In this document: piece after piece, positions 1 to 9,410 of the stretch | Position numbering within the stretch: position 1 is the first letter of the stretch | Layout of the letters: the number at the start of each line of letters is the position of its first letter | Translations under genes and position numbers: made by a program | Assembly (NCBI GenBank): GCA_009731375.1 | Contig: BJOX01000189.1 | Coordinates: 91,575-126,006 of the forward strand | DNA from: Paulinella micropora | Taxonomy: Eukaryota; Cercozoa; Imbricatea; Euglyphida | Reading direction: 5' to 3' | Length of the DNA stretch: 34,432 nucleotides | The notes under the pieces: generated by a model | What the model saw: the letters and a program-made list of their open reading frames with translations, nothing else | Told to the model about the DNA's origin: nothing | Database searches by the model: none

Positions 1-1004
1 GAGAGAAGGGACAGCCGATAGCCTACAGGAACCTCCCGACCAAGACACAAACCTAGTAACCGGCTGGCACAGGCCAATTCAGACCGGGAAGAATCTTCCC
101 GGAAGCGAAGCAGCCAACACGTGCCGGCGCATCTGGGCCCATTCGTCCAGGTCGAAGCGGGACTCCCATCCAGCGCCAATCCATGGGCGACCAGTCGTAG
201 ACACACCGATCCACTCGAGCAGGCCCACAGGGCACCAGCTGAATCGCAGGAACGCCAGAGAGAGAGAGAGAGAGAGCGCAACAAGGAAGAGAGAAAGAGA
301 GGGGGGCCGGTCGTAGAGGAGAAAGAGAGGGAACAGAGTGAAAGTGATCCCACAAGGGAGCGCGGTCCAAGGCAAGAGGCCGCGCTTAAGCCTGGTCCGT
401 CCGTCCCACCCAGGAAACATCCCCCCCACAGACCAGGAAACCAGCAGAGACGCTGGAAATTTGAAAAAACCGAATCCCGACAAGAGAGAGAAGACAGAAG
501 AAGAAGCACAGTCAACCCTAGACGAGTCCTCCATCCCCATGACTATGCAGCTCCCTGAGAAGGGGGGGACACAGACAGGACGGATTACCCTCCCAGAGAC
601 TCAAAGCGGGCGGAGGCTAGGTCGGGAGAAAAAAGAGGCGGAAGGCTGGAGGGGGGGGGGGAGAGGAATTCAAAACTCTAGCCAGGGCTAGGCCCCTTCG
701 GTTCCGTGGCCCCGAGGAGAGGTGGGATTCGATGGGGAGTCAAGGGTGGGAGGAAAAGGAGACTCCATAGGCAAGCTAGTGTGCCAGTGGGTCGTCTGAC
801 TTGCTGGTGGGCTAAGCGAGCCACAGGAGACCCTCTCCTCCCACATCTACGGGATCGGTGCGATGGATTTTCGTCCCCCCTTGGACTCAGCTTCGGTGGG
901 ATACCTTGGGCCTCTGGTGGACTTCCTTCTCCGCCTCTCCGCTCGCCTCCCGCCTCTGGACAAAGCAACAAAGGGGACCAGGTAGGGCGAAGGAGCACGC
1001 CCAC
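1..1004 (-). other. 3' untranslated region of the giant retrotransposon (no gene seen)
   Basis: This follows the ORF3 stop codon in transcription. Short open frames exist on both strands but they are low-complexity and share no recognisable motif. It contains a purine-rich plus strand with an (AG)10 run at 257-276 and a G11 run near 650-660. No poly(A), no rRNA or U2 snRNA target sequence and no target-site duplication was recognised, so the 3' end and insertion target are not in the window. Confidence 0.5.
257..276. repeat. (AG)10 microsatellite
   Basis: Ten perfect AG units inside a longer purine-rich stretch (about 250-350) on the plus strand. Confidence 0.9.
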
Positions 1005-4000
1005 CTACTGAGGGGGGAGGAAAGGAGGGTTTGGAGGAGGTCCCGCAGGGAAATGGTGAAGGAAATTCCAAGTCTGGATGATATGCTCATGGCAAATCCT
1101 GGTTAGGCCTTGGTAGATCTGCTGCGCGATGCTCTTGGAGAAATGGAAGCACAGTTCGTCAAATGAGGCTTGGGAGATGTATCCTCTCGCCCCCATTGCG
1201 ATCATAATAAGATTGGTAGACATTGGACGTCTCCTAATGGTCTGCCTGCTTATCGCTTCTTCCAGCGGGAGGTATCGGTGATCATAGATCGCCCGCGGGT
1301 TATATCCCCACGCCTGATGGGACTTCCAGGGGATAGCTGGCCAGGTGCTGGGCGGGTCTTCTCCCCGAAACGCATTTGGGTCCTTCGGTCGGTAAGGGGG
1401 GTTCACCCGACGTCCATCTCGGTCCCAGGTATCCCGCCGATCGTCTGGCGACTGTCTCGCGGGGAGACAGGAGTCATCTTCGCGGACCAGCCATTGATCC
1501 TCCCGGGTCGTGTAGTCTATCAGGGTAACGTGGTTTGATCTTCGAGAGGCGGTGACCAGCAGGTCTATCTTGTGCGAAAAACCCGGTCCCGCCATGTCCA
1601 CCATCACCTGCGCGGCGGGGTGAATGAAAGCCGGCGAGAGAGGTGGGGCAAGAAGGGGGGCTCCCTCCGGGGCGGGGAGACCTGCGTCCGCACGAGGGGG
1701 GGCACTATCTTGCTTCGGTCGAGGGAAGGCTCCCTCCTCCCCGATGATGAAGACTTTGCAGTCCGGTGCTATGCCATCGTCGTTGTCTGACCGCTCCAAG
1801 CAGCTGCGGATCCACTGTCTGCATTTGGAGTGCCGCTGATCCAGTAGAGACTTGAGGGCCTCCGAGTGGAAGGAGGACTTTGAGAGCAAGTAGTGGCTGA
1901 TGCTCCCAGTGACCCTGCAGCCATACGGGCAGGAGGTCGAGGTGGCCCCCTTGGTAATCACAGTGCTGACCCTCGCCGGAGTGGGCCAGACATCTAGCTG
2001 GCATTTGAGTACTATGGCTACCTCTCTCACTGAAAGGCCGCCGTTGGGTTGAAGGAAATGGTTGGTAATGGCTTGGAAGGGTCTGCGTATTTCCGAGCGG
2101 ATCCCCCATGTTAGGCCGAAGCGGGGCGCCACTTTGAATTTATTAGCGTCTTCCGAGCATCTCTGGCGAAGCTTCCATAGGTTGTAGGAGGTCCAATTCT
2201 TCTTGACTTGGGCGATGGCTTGGTCTACTGACCCTGGAGCGACAGTCTCCTTGGTGAGAAAGTTAGTGACGGAGAGAACGACTGGGACCTCTAGTGCGTT
2301 CCATTCGAAGCGGGCCGGGGGAACGTCATATGCCTCCCTGAATCGGGCAAGGCTGTGTTCTGCATCGGATCGCTGCTGTCGCCCGTCGGGCCATGACGAG
2401 TCACTTACATGCCCTGGAGGGATGCGCGGGTTAATGCCAATGCCCAGTGCTCTGCAGGCGCGGATCCAATGAAGTACCATAAGTCCGTCGCGGCGATCCT
2501 CCTTGAGCAGATGCAGGTGACCTTGCCATCCAAGGAAAGGCTGGTCTGGGGGGTCCGGAAGCTTGGGGCACTGCTTGTTGATGTCCTCTGGTATGGGGGC
2601 TTCGTCCCTGAGAGCGCCCCTGTTCACAGCGTTGACGTACCGCGGGTAGAAAGCTGGAATGATGCAGTCGGTGGGGACCTCCACCCCGTGGAAAACGGAG
2701 TGCATTCGCCATATGTCCGGTGGATGAATCGGTGGATGCATCAGTGGCGGGCGCGGTCCGCCGTCCCCTGCCCATCTGAACGAGAAGCGCGTGCTTGGCG
2801 GCTGTGGGGGGCAAGAGCTCTTGGGAGCAGCTCGGCGACCACGGAGGGGGAGACGCTGGGGACAGAGATCCTTGTTCCTGGGGAAGTAATAATCCCACGC
2901 TAGGCGTAGATGCGCATCCACCGCGTATTGAACGTATGGATCGGTCGAAAGGAGGCATTTGATAAACACCGTGAAAGTTCGCAGGTAGTACCGGGTGGAG
3001 AACTGGTGAAGGCCGAATCCTCCCCCTCCTCCTATGGGGCCGTAAAGCACCGCGTTTGGAATCTCCTGGGGAGACAGCTGAAGAGTCTCCCGGATATGGT
3101 CCCGAAAAGCTGTGTCTAGGTCCCGAAGCAACTTCTGGGGGAAGGGGGTCCACCCGAAGGAAAAATCTAGGATGCTGGTGAGGAGACACGTGAGGGCTTT
3201 CCTTTTCCTTGCAAGCGAGAGGTCGAGGCTGTGTATCAACCGGGCAGTAGCCACGAACCTTGAAATCGCGTAGTCTCTTTGGATCTGCGGGTTATTGTTG
3301 CCGTCGGTGTGGAGCCCCAGGGACCGAAAGACTTCAATTGCCGAACGGTTTCTAATCACGGTGGGGGGGCACGTCGAGTCCCGGCCGGGTGCAGTGAGAG
3401 AAATCGGGACAGCGTAGACACCTTTGCCCTCTTCACTAACCAGGCAGATGACAGAGCATTTTTCCGCCGCACAGATCTGGCGTGCGGCCCTAAGTTGCGT
3501 ATAAAGAAGTGAGAAGCCCTTTTGTGCCTCGGGAATGTAGAGCTCCGGTGGACCATCCCCTCCTAGGGCTGCCCAGTTATCGTCCGCAAATTTGTGATCT
3601 GCAGTCAACGGGGGCCTCAGGGGGTAGACGGAGGTGTTCTGGGAGCGGTCGCTGCTAGTGCCATCGTAGAACCGGTATCCTGCTGGCATAAATTGCTGGG
3701 CAGGGCACAAGCGGGTAAGGTATTCGTCGAGAACCCCGTATGTGCCCGGGCTGAGCGATCCACCTTGAGGGATCCCTCGGGAGCGGTGAATTTCGTCCGG
3801 CAAAACAGCAGACTTCCCTGTAGAGTCCGGGACCTTGAGCTTGAGCGGGGAGTCTTTGAACCGATGGCGGAGGAAAGCAAACAGCTCGGGGAACTCCCCC
3901 TCCTGAGCCACCACATGGGAGTACGCTTCGCAGATGTAAGTGAGCTCCGCGCGGTCAAACGCCTTGCGGATGTCAGTGGAGAAGATGATAAGCGTCTTTT

Positions 4001-7000
4001 TCTTACCTGTAATCTTGGGGGCTGCCCGTAAATCGGCCAACATCAACCGCAGCACCATGTTCCATTCATCGCACCCACTCACAGTTGTTGTGTTGGCTTT
4101 AGAAGTCTTCCGGATGCACCCTGTGTGGAGCTTGAAGGACTCAACCCGAAAAGTGACGAGTTTTTCGTAGAGGTTGAGGATCGCGTTCGAAACCGTGATG
4201 CCCCGCCAGTCGGATACATTTGCGCCTGTCCCAGTCCCCTTCCAAATCTGGCTGAGAATCCCCGGCTTCCAGTCCTTTGGTAATCTCTTCTCCTTCCAGC
4301 AATGGGAGAAGAAAGATCCTAATTGGATCTTCGCGTCTTGCGAGAGGAGCTTGAAGATGTCGGGGGGTATACCATCGTCTCCCGGAGCAGGACCCTTTTT
4401 GGCCTGAATTGCATGCTCGATTTCACCCAACGAGAGCGGCCGACGAGCCAGATCGAGCGCCTGCTCTCGAGAGAGCGGGGGGGGGAGGCACTTGAAGATA
4501 TTGACGAATTGCTTGACCCGGTCCCCAGGAATATGAGACTCTTGGAACGGCCCTACAAGGAGAAGCCGTCCGTTGGAGTCTCGGGGCGGGGCCGAGCGCA
4601 GCCTCTCCCACTCCCGAATCCTCTGTAGCCGGGTCACTCTTCTTAGGACCGCCCACTTGGCGAGGCGGTCTGCACACTCATTTAGACGGAAGGTCCACTC
4701 AAAACTGCGTTCTTGGTGGGACTTGACCCAGTGGAAAGAGATCGGAGCAGTCTGCACGTGAAAGCGAAAGATGGCATCCCATAGGGGGGGCTTCGACCGC
4801 GTCTTGAACAGTTCGTGGGCCTCCCCTTCCAGATTCGCGTCCGATAGGGCCCGGTAGTCGGTGTAGACATGGACTCGCCGGGGCCTCCAGGCCATCTCCC
4901 GGATGAATTGGAGGCCCCCTGCCATAACTGCCAACACTTCCTGTTCACCACTAGAGGCTGGATTGTCCGCGTTGCCGTAGATGGCGATAATATCGCGATT
5001 GTAGAATAGGAAAGCCCCGAAGCCCGCAGCGTTGCCATGTTCGGGAAAGCAGGATCCATCGGTAACGAGGATAGCGTCCCATGGTGACAGGGAGCCTGGA
5101 GACAGCTCGTCAGGTCGATCGAGGCGCGGCGCAAGGCGAGCAACAGGGAACCGTTGTTGGAATTCGTCAGGGAGCGAGCTGAGGCGCAGAGCAAACGCGT
5201 TGGATTGGAGTCGGATGATCAGGCCCCGGGTGTCCTCTCCGTTAGGAAGGTGGATACCCAGGTACTCCCCTGCTTCAGCTTCCAGGAACTCCATAAGCTT
5301 GGGAACCAAGTCAACGGGAGGGGCTGTATACACATCCTGAAGGGGAAGGTTGGCAGTATCCCATCTCTTAAGCTCATCTGAATTACGGTTCGGTCTCCGT
5401 TCGTTGTCATCCTCCGGCGGGAACTGCACTGTGTACTGGCGAAGGGACGGTGCCTTGTGGGCATTCATGAGGGACCTCATCCCTTCCACCCCCGCCTGAA
5501 GGGCTACCTCGGCAGATGACTGGATGACAGATTCCGTCTCACTGGGGAGAAGGGAAAGGGGGGCAGGATCCACATTACCTCGGAACACCAGATTGGTGAA
5601 ATGCCCCTTGTCGATAACCTCCCCCGGTCTGAGGATCGGCGCACGGAGCCTGTCGCTTCCGAGAAGGAGCTCTCTCTGGTTATATTTGGAGTCCTCTGGG
5701 GGGGTCCATAGTGTAGCTCCAGGCCCCATCACTTGGTGAAGTCGGCGCTCCTCGTCTGCCAGGTCGGAGACACGTGTGCGGTAGAGGTCTGCATAGTGCT
5801 CCCGGAGAGCTTCGGGCGGGGGGGACTCCATGGCTGAGTCCGCTTGGACACGGAGGAGGAATTTGTGCTGATTACGGTCAAAGGCTTGGTTGTGGCGAAA
5901 CCTATCCGGTCTCTTAGACTCCCTCTTGACGCGCTTGATGTCCTCGAGTCGAGAGTTAATCTTGCGTCTGGCCTTGGCAAGGACCTTCAGAGCGTCGGGC
6001 AGGAGACGTGATAACTCCAGCGGGTCATCCGACGACGTCTCATCCAGGATGTGCCCCACCAGATCCCCTTCCATTCGAAGCGTACGGCAAATGCTCATCC
6101 AGAGCCTGGATAAATGGGATCCGGGGTCCCTCGGAACCTGTCTCTGGAGGCCCCTCGTGATGGATTGCAGGGCAGTTAGCATGCGGGGTACCTTCGTTAT
6201 CTTCCGCCTGGACTTAGGGGGTCTGGGCTGCCGCCTGCTCAATGGTGGAGGAGGCGGCTGAGCGTCCTGAATGACACTTGGCAGAGCAAGGCTAGGGACA
6301 GCCGGGGGAGCAGCGTCGTTCTCTATAGGTGCGGCAGCAACTGCGGCTTGGATGGCCTGCTTCAACGAAGCCTGGGGGGGCTGGGCCGTCCGCATGCTCT
6401 CTTCCATACACTGCTGGAAACTATCCCGCTGAGCTTGCGTCCACCTCTTGGGCTCCACTAGAGGCAGCGGGGGAGACCCGGAGACCACCGGGGCGACAAT
6501 TCCATCAGGCCGGGCTTCCCTTCCCTCCGGACTCCGGGAAGAGGGGAGGGGGGGGGCTGGGCTGTCGGCTAGAGAAGGGGGGGGGAGAGCAGACTCGATG
6601 ATTTCTTCTACAGAGGAGGGGAGGGGCGGTGGACCCGGGAAACGATCGAAGCTGCCAGGCGGGGAGGAGGGGGGAGAGTCAACCGGGGCGTCGAGCGAGA
6701 GGAATTGACGCTCTAGCCGATCCCGGGCGATGTCTACTCGGGCCTGAATCCAGCGCTGCAGGGGGGGGGCCTCCAGGCGGTGAGACGCGATAGATTGAAC
6801 AAGCCGCTCTTCCCTACTGAGGTGCGACAATGCAGTGATGGCGTCCTCCTCGTCCTCACTATCTCCCTCTGGCAACCCTTGCTCCTCCGGAGGATCCATC
6901 TGAGGGTCACTTTCCTGAGGACTCCAAAGGATGAGGCCGACAACGATCCAGGCCGAGGCCTTTGCGAGGATCCAGTCGGGTCGAAAAAACTCCTCAGGGC

Positions 7001-9275
7001 CAAAAGGCGCTTCCGGGATGGAAAGCTCCAGGAGACCATCCCTGGCCCCGACATCAATAAAGAGCATTGTGAGCTGCAGGATCGTTCTGAGGCGTTTGTA
7101 GCGAACAGCGGGCAGGGAGATGCCGAGAGGGCCGATGAACCGAGGCGCGTGGTCCCACGCCGGAGTCTCAGACCTGAAGTTGGCTGTGTGGTGGAGCAGG
7201 ATGCGTCCCTTGATATCCTGTGCCCGAACAATGAGGACCCGCGGGCGGCGTCGCTGGACATAGCGAAGAACCCGTGGGGAGGAGAGTGCATGCCAGGAGG
7301 TGAGGAGCATGAGACTCCCGTCCTGGACAATGGATTCCAACGCCTTGGTGGTCCTGTCTGCCAATGGATTCCTGGATCGAAGGTGAAGCTGAGCTCCGAA
7401 GGAGGGAGATAGGAGAAACATCTGGCTTAACCATTGGTTGAGAGCTCCTTGGGAGAGCCGTGGCGCAGTGGGGGGGACCACCTTTTGTGGTGGAAAAGCC
7501 AGAAGTGGTTCTCGTACGTGCGAGGTGAGCGACAGGACATTGGTGCCATGGAAGCGCTCCAGATTGTATCTGAGCGTCGCAAAGGCAAGAGAGGCCTGCG
7601 CGCCTCCCCGAAGCCCGTCCCGAGACTGCTTGAAATCGCTAAACCACTTGGCGGACGGCTGGGGAAGGTGCTCCCGCATGCCTTGTTTGTAGACCCTGTA
7701 GACAGTAGAGAACCCCAGGGGGGCGGAGGAGGGCACTGGGCTACGGGGGAGGAGGTGCCGTTCAATGGACATGCCTTGCCCCAGCAGGGAGAACGCCCGA
7801 GAGTTGAAGGAGGCTGCATTGGTGGAATGCTCATCCTTCTTATCCGCTGCCATCTTCCGCAGGTTCCTAATAATCTTGCGTAGGCGCTGACGGAAATGTC
7901 GATTAGTCTTTGAGGCTGAGCTCAGTCCCAAGGCTGGGCGCTGGGCTGCGGAAAACGGGTGAAGAACCGCGACGGGGTCAGGAAGGGAGGAGACTGTCCG
8001 CTTGAACAGAAGTTGCACTCCATACGAAGCAATCACCCTGCATGCAGTCAGGTTATGGAGGACCGAAACGGAGTCGTCGTCACACTTCACCCACTCCCCT
8101 GAACTGTTGCGGTCCAGGAGGAACGCGTGGGGAAGTTGCCGCGAGCGTGCGTTGCCTTCCATCTGAATGCAAATAACGCTTTGGAGAGAGTAGGAGGCCG
8201 GCTGCCCGTCTTGCGTCCACCGGTGGTCAAGAACGAGCGAGGGCAGGACAGAGATGTTGTGGTGCGCGGATCGAAGGGACCGTAGGTTCTGGAGTCCCAG
8301 CGGCCGATGAATGTCGAGGAGAAGACATTCTGCATGTGTCTGCAGCGTCCGAGTAGTCGCCCCTTGCCTGCCTCCGCAGTGGGCACAGCGGAAAGACTCA
8401 GAAGGACCACCAAGCAGCCATCTGTCCACGAGCTCAGAGAGGGGGAACGGGGAGCGGTCGCCGGCCAGGAGAGACAGGGAGAGAGGAAGAGCCCACGTGG
8501 AGGAAAGAGAGGTAGTGGAGCATCCCTGGCACGATGAAGTCGAAACCACGTGAGGGAGCCACGATTCCATAGACACTCCCCTCGGGAGGAAAGAGGGCCC
8601 GGCGTCCCGGAGCAACAACAGTAGGCCCCGAGCTGCCAGTCCGGTGTCGCCGCCGTCATGAAGGTCCGGACTGGGGAGGGTGCTGCGGAGAACAACCGGG
8701 TAGCGGAACCAGGCACAGGAGATGGGCTGGAATTCTTGCGAGGAGCTCTTCACCTGGGGGCGAAGCTCAGCCATCGTATTAATGATAGCGCTGATGGCCG
8801 TCATCTGAGGTCCGATCATGGACCTGGGTGGGCGTGCCGAGGCCCAGTTCCGTAGGAAAGCGGGAAGCTTGGGAAAGGATGAGAGGAGTTGGACCGCGCT
8901 TATTAAGAAACAGTACCGGTTATCCGGGTTCTTAATACCTCTGTAGGGAAGAGGAGGCGACTCCGCAGGAGCTTTACGGGGACATGCAGGACGACCTTTA
9001 CCTTTCGTTATAATTCCGACCCCGGAGTACTCCCCCTGAGCTTTATTAGACAGCGCATTACTCTGGCTGGGGTCCGTGCTTGAGGTCAGAGTAGGCGGAG
9101 TACCGGAGGTCTCCTTCGCAAACGTCCGTCGGGGTCGAAGACCAGCGGCTTCTATCTCGTAGAAGTCTGCCATCTTGTCTTCCTGATCCTTAAGGGAAGC
9201 CTGCATCTGGCGAGTGAGCTGACTTTCCTGTCGGATTGCGCGGATATCCTCAGGGCTGAAGAAGATTCCTCCCAT
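1005..9275 (-). CDS. Retrotransposon ORF3: USP protease, RNase H, reverse transcriptase, zinc motif, restriction-like endonuclease
   Basis: The start is the ATG at 9275, in a strong ACCATGG context; the frame is open upstream to a GTG at 9332 and further. Residues are counted from this ATG (2756 aa). A USP (C19) domain comes first: Cys122 in CFLISAVQ (compare CYMNSVLQ of USPs), zinc pairs C249/C252 and C297/C300, His383, and Asp399/400 in a WVKCDDD box. An acidic and Pro-rich linker follows (about 800-1100). RNase H has D1406, E1446, D1473 and D1536 with VKSHQE and NECADRLA. RT has D1768 in STDIRKAFD, GIPQGGSLSP near 1834, and FADD with D1898/D1899. A zinc motif has C2449-x3-C2453-x7-H2461 but lacks the expected final Cys, followed by RH. 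The endonuclease has D2571 (KIDLL) and D2587 (LIDY), the PD-(D/E)xK core of R2-type enzymes. It would nick the target, prime and copy the element RNA; the USP is inferred to remove ubiquitin. RNase H before RT is atypical. Confidence 0.93.
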   Translation of the reverse strand: MGGIFFSPEDIRAIRQESQLTRQMQASLKDQEDKMADFYEIEAAGLRPRRTFAKETSGTPPTLTSSTDPSQSNALSNKAQGEYSGVGIITKGKGRPACPRKAPAESPPLPYRGIKNPDNRYCFLISAVQLLSSFPKLPAFLRNWASARPPRSMIGPQMTAISAIINTMAELRPQVKSSSQEFQPISCAWFRYPVVLRSTLPSPDLHDGGDTGLAARGLLLLLRDAGPSFLPRGVSMESWLPHVVSTSSCQGCSTTSLSSTWALPLSLSLLAGDRSPFPLSELVDRWLLGGPSESFRCAHCGGRQGATTRTLQTHAECLLLDIHRPLGLQNLRSLRSAHHNISVLPSLVLDHRWTQDGQPASYSLQSVICIQMEGNARSRQLPHAFLLDRNSSGEWVKCDDDSVSVLHNLTACRVIASYGVQLLFKRTVSSLPDPVAVLHPFSAAQRPALGLSSASKTNRHFRQRLRKIIRNLRKMAADKKDEHSTNAASFNSRAFSLLGQGMSIERHLLPRSPVPSSAPLGFSTVYRVYKQGMREHLPQPSAKWFSDFKQSRDGLRGGAQASLAFATLRYNLERFHGTNVLSLTSHVREPLLAFPPQKVVPPTAPRLSQGALNQWLSQMFLLSPSFGAQLHLRSRNPLADRTTKALESIVQDGSLMLLTSWHALSSPRVLRYVQRRRPRVLIVRAQDIKGRILLHHTANFRSETPAWDHAPRFIGPLGISLPAVRYKRLRTILQLTMLFIDVGARDGLLELSIPEAPFGPEEFFRPDWILAKASAWIVVGLILWSPQESDPQMDPPEEQGLPEGDSEDEEDAITALSHLSREERLVQSIASHRLEAPPLQRWIQARVDIARDRLERQFLSLDAPVDSPPSSPPGSFDRFPGPPPLPSSVEEIIESALPPPSLADSPAPPLPSSRSPEGREARPDGIVAPVVSGSPPLPLVEPKRWTQAQRDSFQQCMEESMRTAQPPQASLKQAIQAAVAAAPIENDAAPPAVPSLALPSVIQDAQPPPPPLSRRQPRPPKSRRKITKVPRMLTALQSITRGLQRQVPRDPGSHLSRLWMSICRTLRMEGDLVGHILDETSSDDPLELSRLLPDALKVLAKARRKINSRLEDIKRVKRESKRPDRFRHNQAFDRNQHKFLLRVQADSAMESPPPEALREHYADLYRTRVSDLADEERRLHQVMGPGATLWTPPEDSKYNQRELLLGSDRLRAPILRPGEVIDKGHFTNLVFRGNVDPAPLSLLPSETESVIQSSAEVALQAGVEGMRSLMNAHKAPSLRQYTVQFPPEDDNERRPNRNSDELKRWDTANLPLQDVYTAPPVDLVPKLMEFLEAEAGEYLGIHLPNGEDTRGLIIRLQSNAFALRLSSLPDEFQQRFPVARLAPRLDRPDELSPGSLSPWDAILVTDGSCFPEHGNAAGFGAFLFYNRDIIAIYGNADNPASSGEQEVLAVMAGGLQFIREMAWRPRRVHVYTDYRALSDANLEGEAHELFKTRSKPPLWDAIFRFHVQTAPISFHWVKSHQERSFEWTFRLNECADRLAKWAVLRRVTRLQRIREWERLRSAPPRDSNGRLLLVGPFQESHIPGDRVKQFVNIFKCLPPPLSREQALDLARRPLSLGEIEHAIQAKKGPAPGDDGIPPDIFKLLSQDAKIQLGSFFSHCWKEKRLPKDWKPGILSQIWKGTGTGANVSDWRGITVSNAILNLYEKLVTFRVESFKLHTGCIRKTSKANTTTVSGCDEWNMVLRLMLADLRAAPKITGKKKTLIIFSTDIRKAFDRAELTYICEAYSHVVAQEGEFPELFAFLRHRFKDSPLKLKVPDSTGKSAVLPDEIHRSRGIPQGGSLSPGTYGVLDEYLTRLCPAQQFMPAGYRFYDGTSSDRSQNTSVYPLRPPLTADHKFADDNWAALGGDGPPELYIPEAQKGFSLLYTQLRAARQICAAEKCSVICLVSEEGKGVYAVPISLTAPGRDSTCPPTVIRNRSAIEVFRSLGLHTDGNNNPQIQRDYAISRFVATARLIHSLDLSLARKRKALTCLLTSILDFSFGWTPFPQKLLRDLDTAFRDHIRETLQLSPQEIPNAVLYGPIGGGGGFGLHQFSTRYYLRTFTVFIKCLLSTDPYVQYAVDAHLRLAWDYYFPRNKDLCPQRLPLRGRRAAPKSSCPPQPPSTRFSFRWAGDGGPRPPLMHPPIHPPDIWRMHSVFHGVEVPTDCIIPAFYPRYVNAVNRGALRDEAPIPEDINKQCPKLPDPPDQPFLGWQGHLHLLKEDRRDGLMVLHWIRACRALGIGINPRIPPGHVSDSSWPDGRQQRSDAEHSLARFREAYDVPPARFEWNALEVPVVLSVTNFLTKETVAPGSVDQAIAQVKKNWTSYNLWKLRQRCSEDANKFKVAPRFGLTWGIRSEIRRPFQAITNHFLQPNGGLSVREVAIVLKCQLDVWPTPARVSTVITKGATSTSCPYGCRVTGSISHYLLSKSSFHSEALKSLLDQRHSKCRQWIRSCLERSDNDDGIAPDCKVFIIGEEGAFPRPKQDSAPPRADAGLPAPEGAPLLAPPLSPAFIHPAAQVMVDMAGPGFSHKIDLLVTASRRSNHVTLIDYTTREDQWLVREDDSCLPARQSPDDRRDTWDRDGRRVNPPYRPKDPNAFRGEDPPSTWPAIPWKSHQAWGYNPRAIYDHRYLPLEEAISRQTIRRRPMSTNLIMIAMGARGYISQASFDELCFHFSKSIAQQIYQGLTRICHEHIIQTWNFLHHFPAGPPPNPPFLPPQ

Positions 9276-9331
9276 GGTGCTTCTCGAAGCAGGCCGTGTG
9301 GATCCCCGCACTTGAGAAGGGGGGTGGTGCA

Positions 9332-9410
9332 CTACGATTGTACCCGGTGGGACCGATAAAAGAGGGGGGGGTCCCGGGGGGGGGGGGGGTCCTGTACATC
9401 GGCTGCTTAA
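9332..9410 (-). other. ORF2/ORF3 junction with C14 and C8 tracts
   Basis: Between the ORF2 stop (9407-9409) and the first ORF3 ATG (9275) the sense strand has runs of 14 and 8 C (plus-strand G runs at about 9364-9371 and 9376-9389). The ORF3 frame stays open upstream through both runs into ORF2. A change in run length by one or two bases would fuse the frames. Such tracts are both possible slippage sites and common sequencing-error sites, so the true relation of ORF2 to ORF3 is unsettled. Confidence 0.5.

Noticed and set aside
1-1004. U2 snRNA or 28S rDNA target flank for the giant element
   Set aside because: No stretch resembling either gene was found, so no target site can be claimed.
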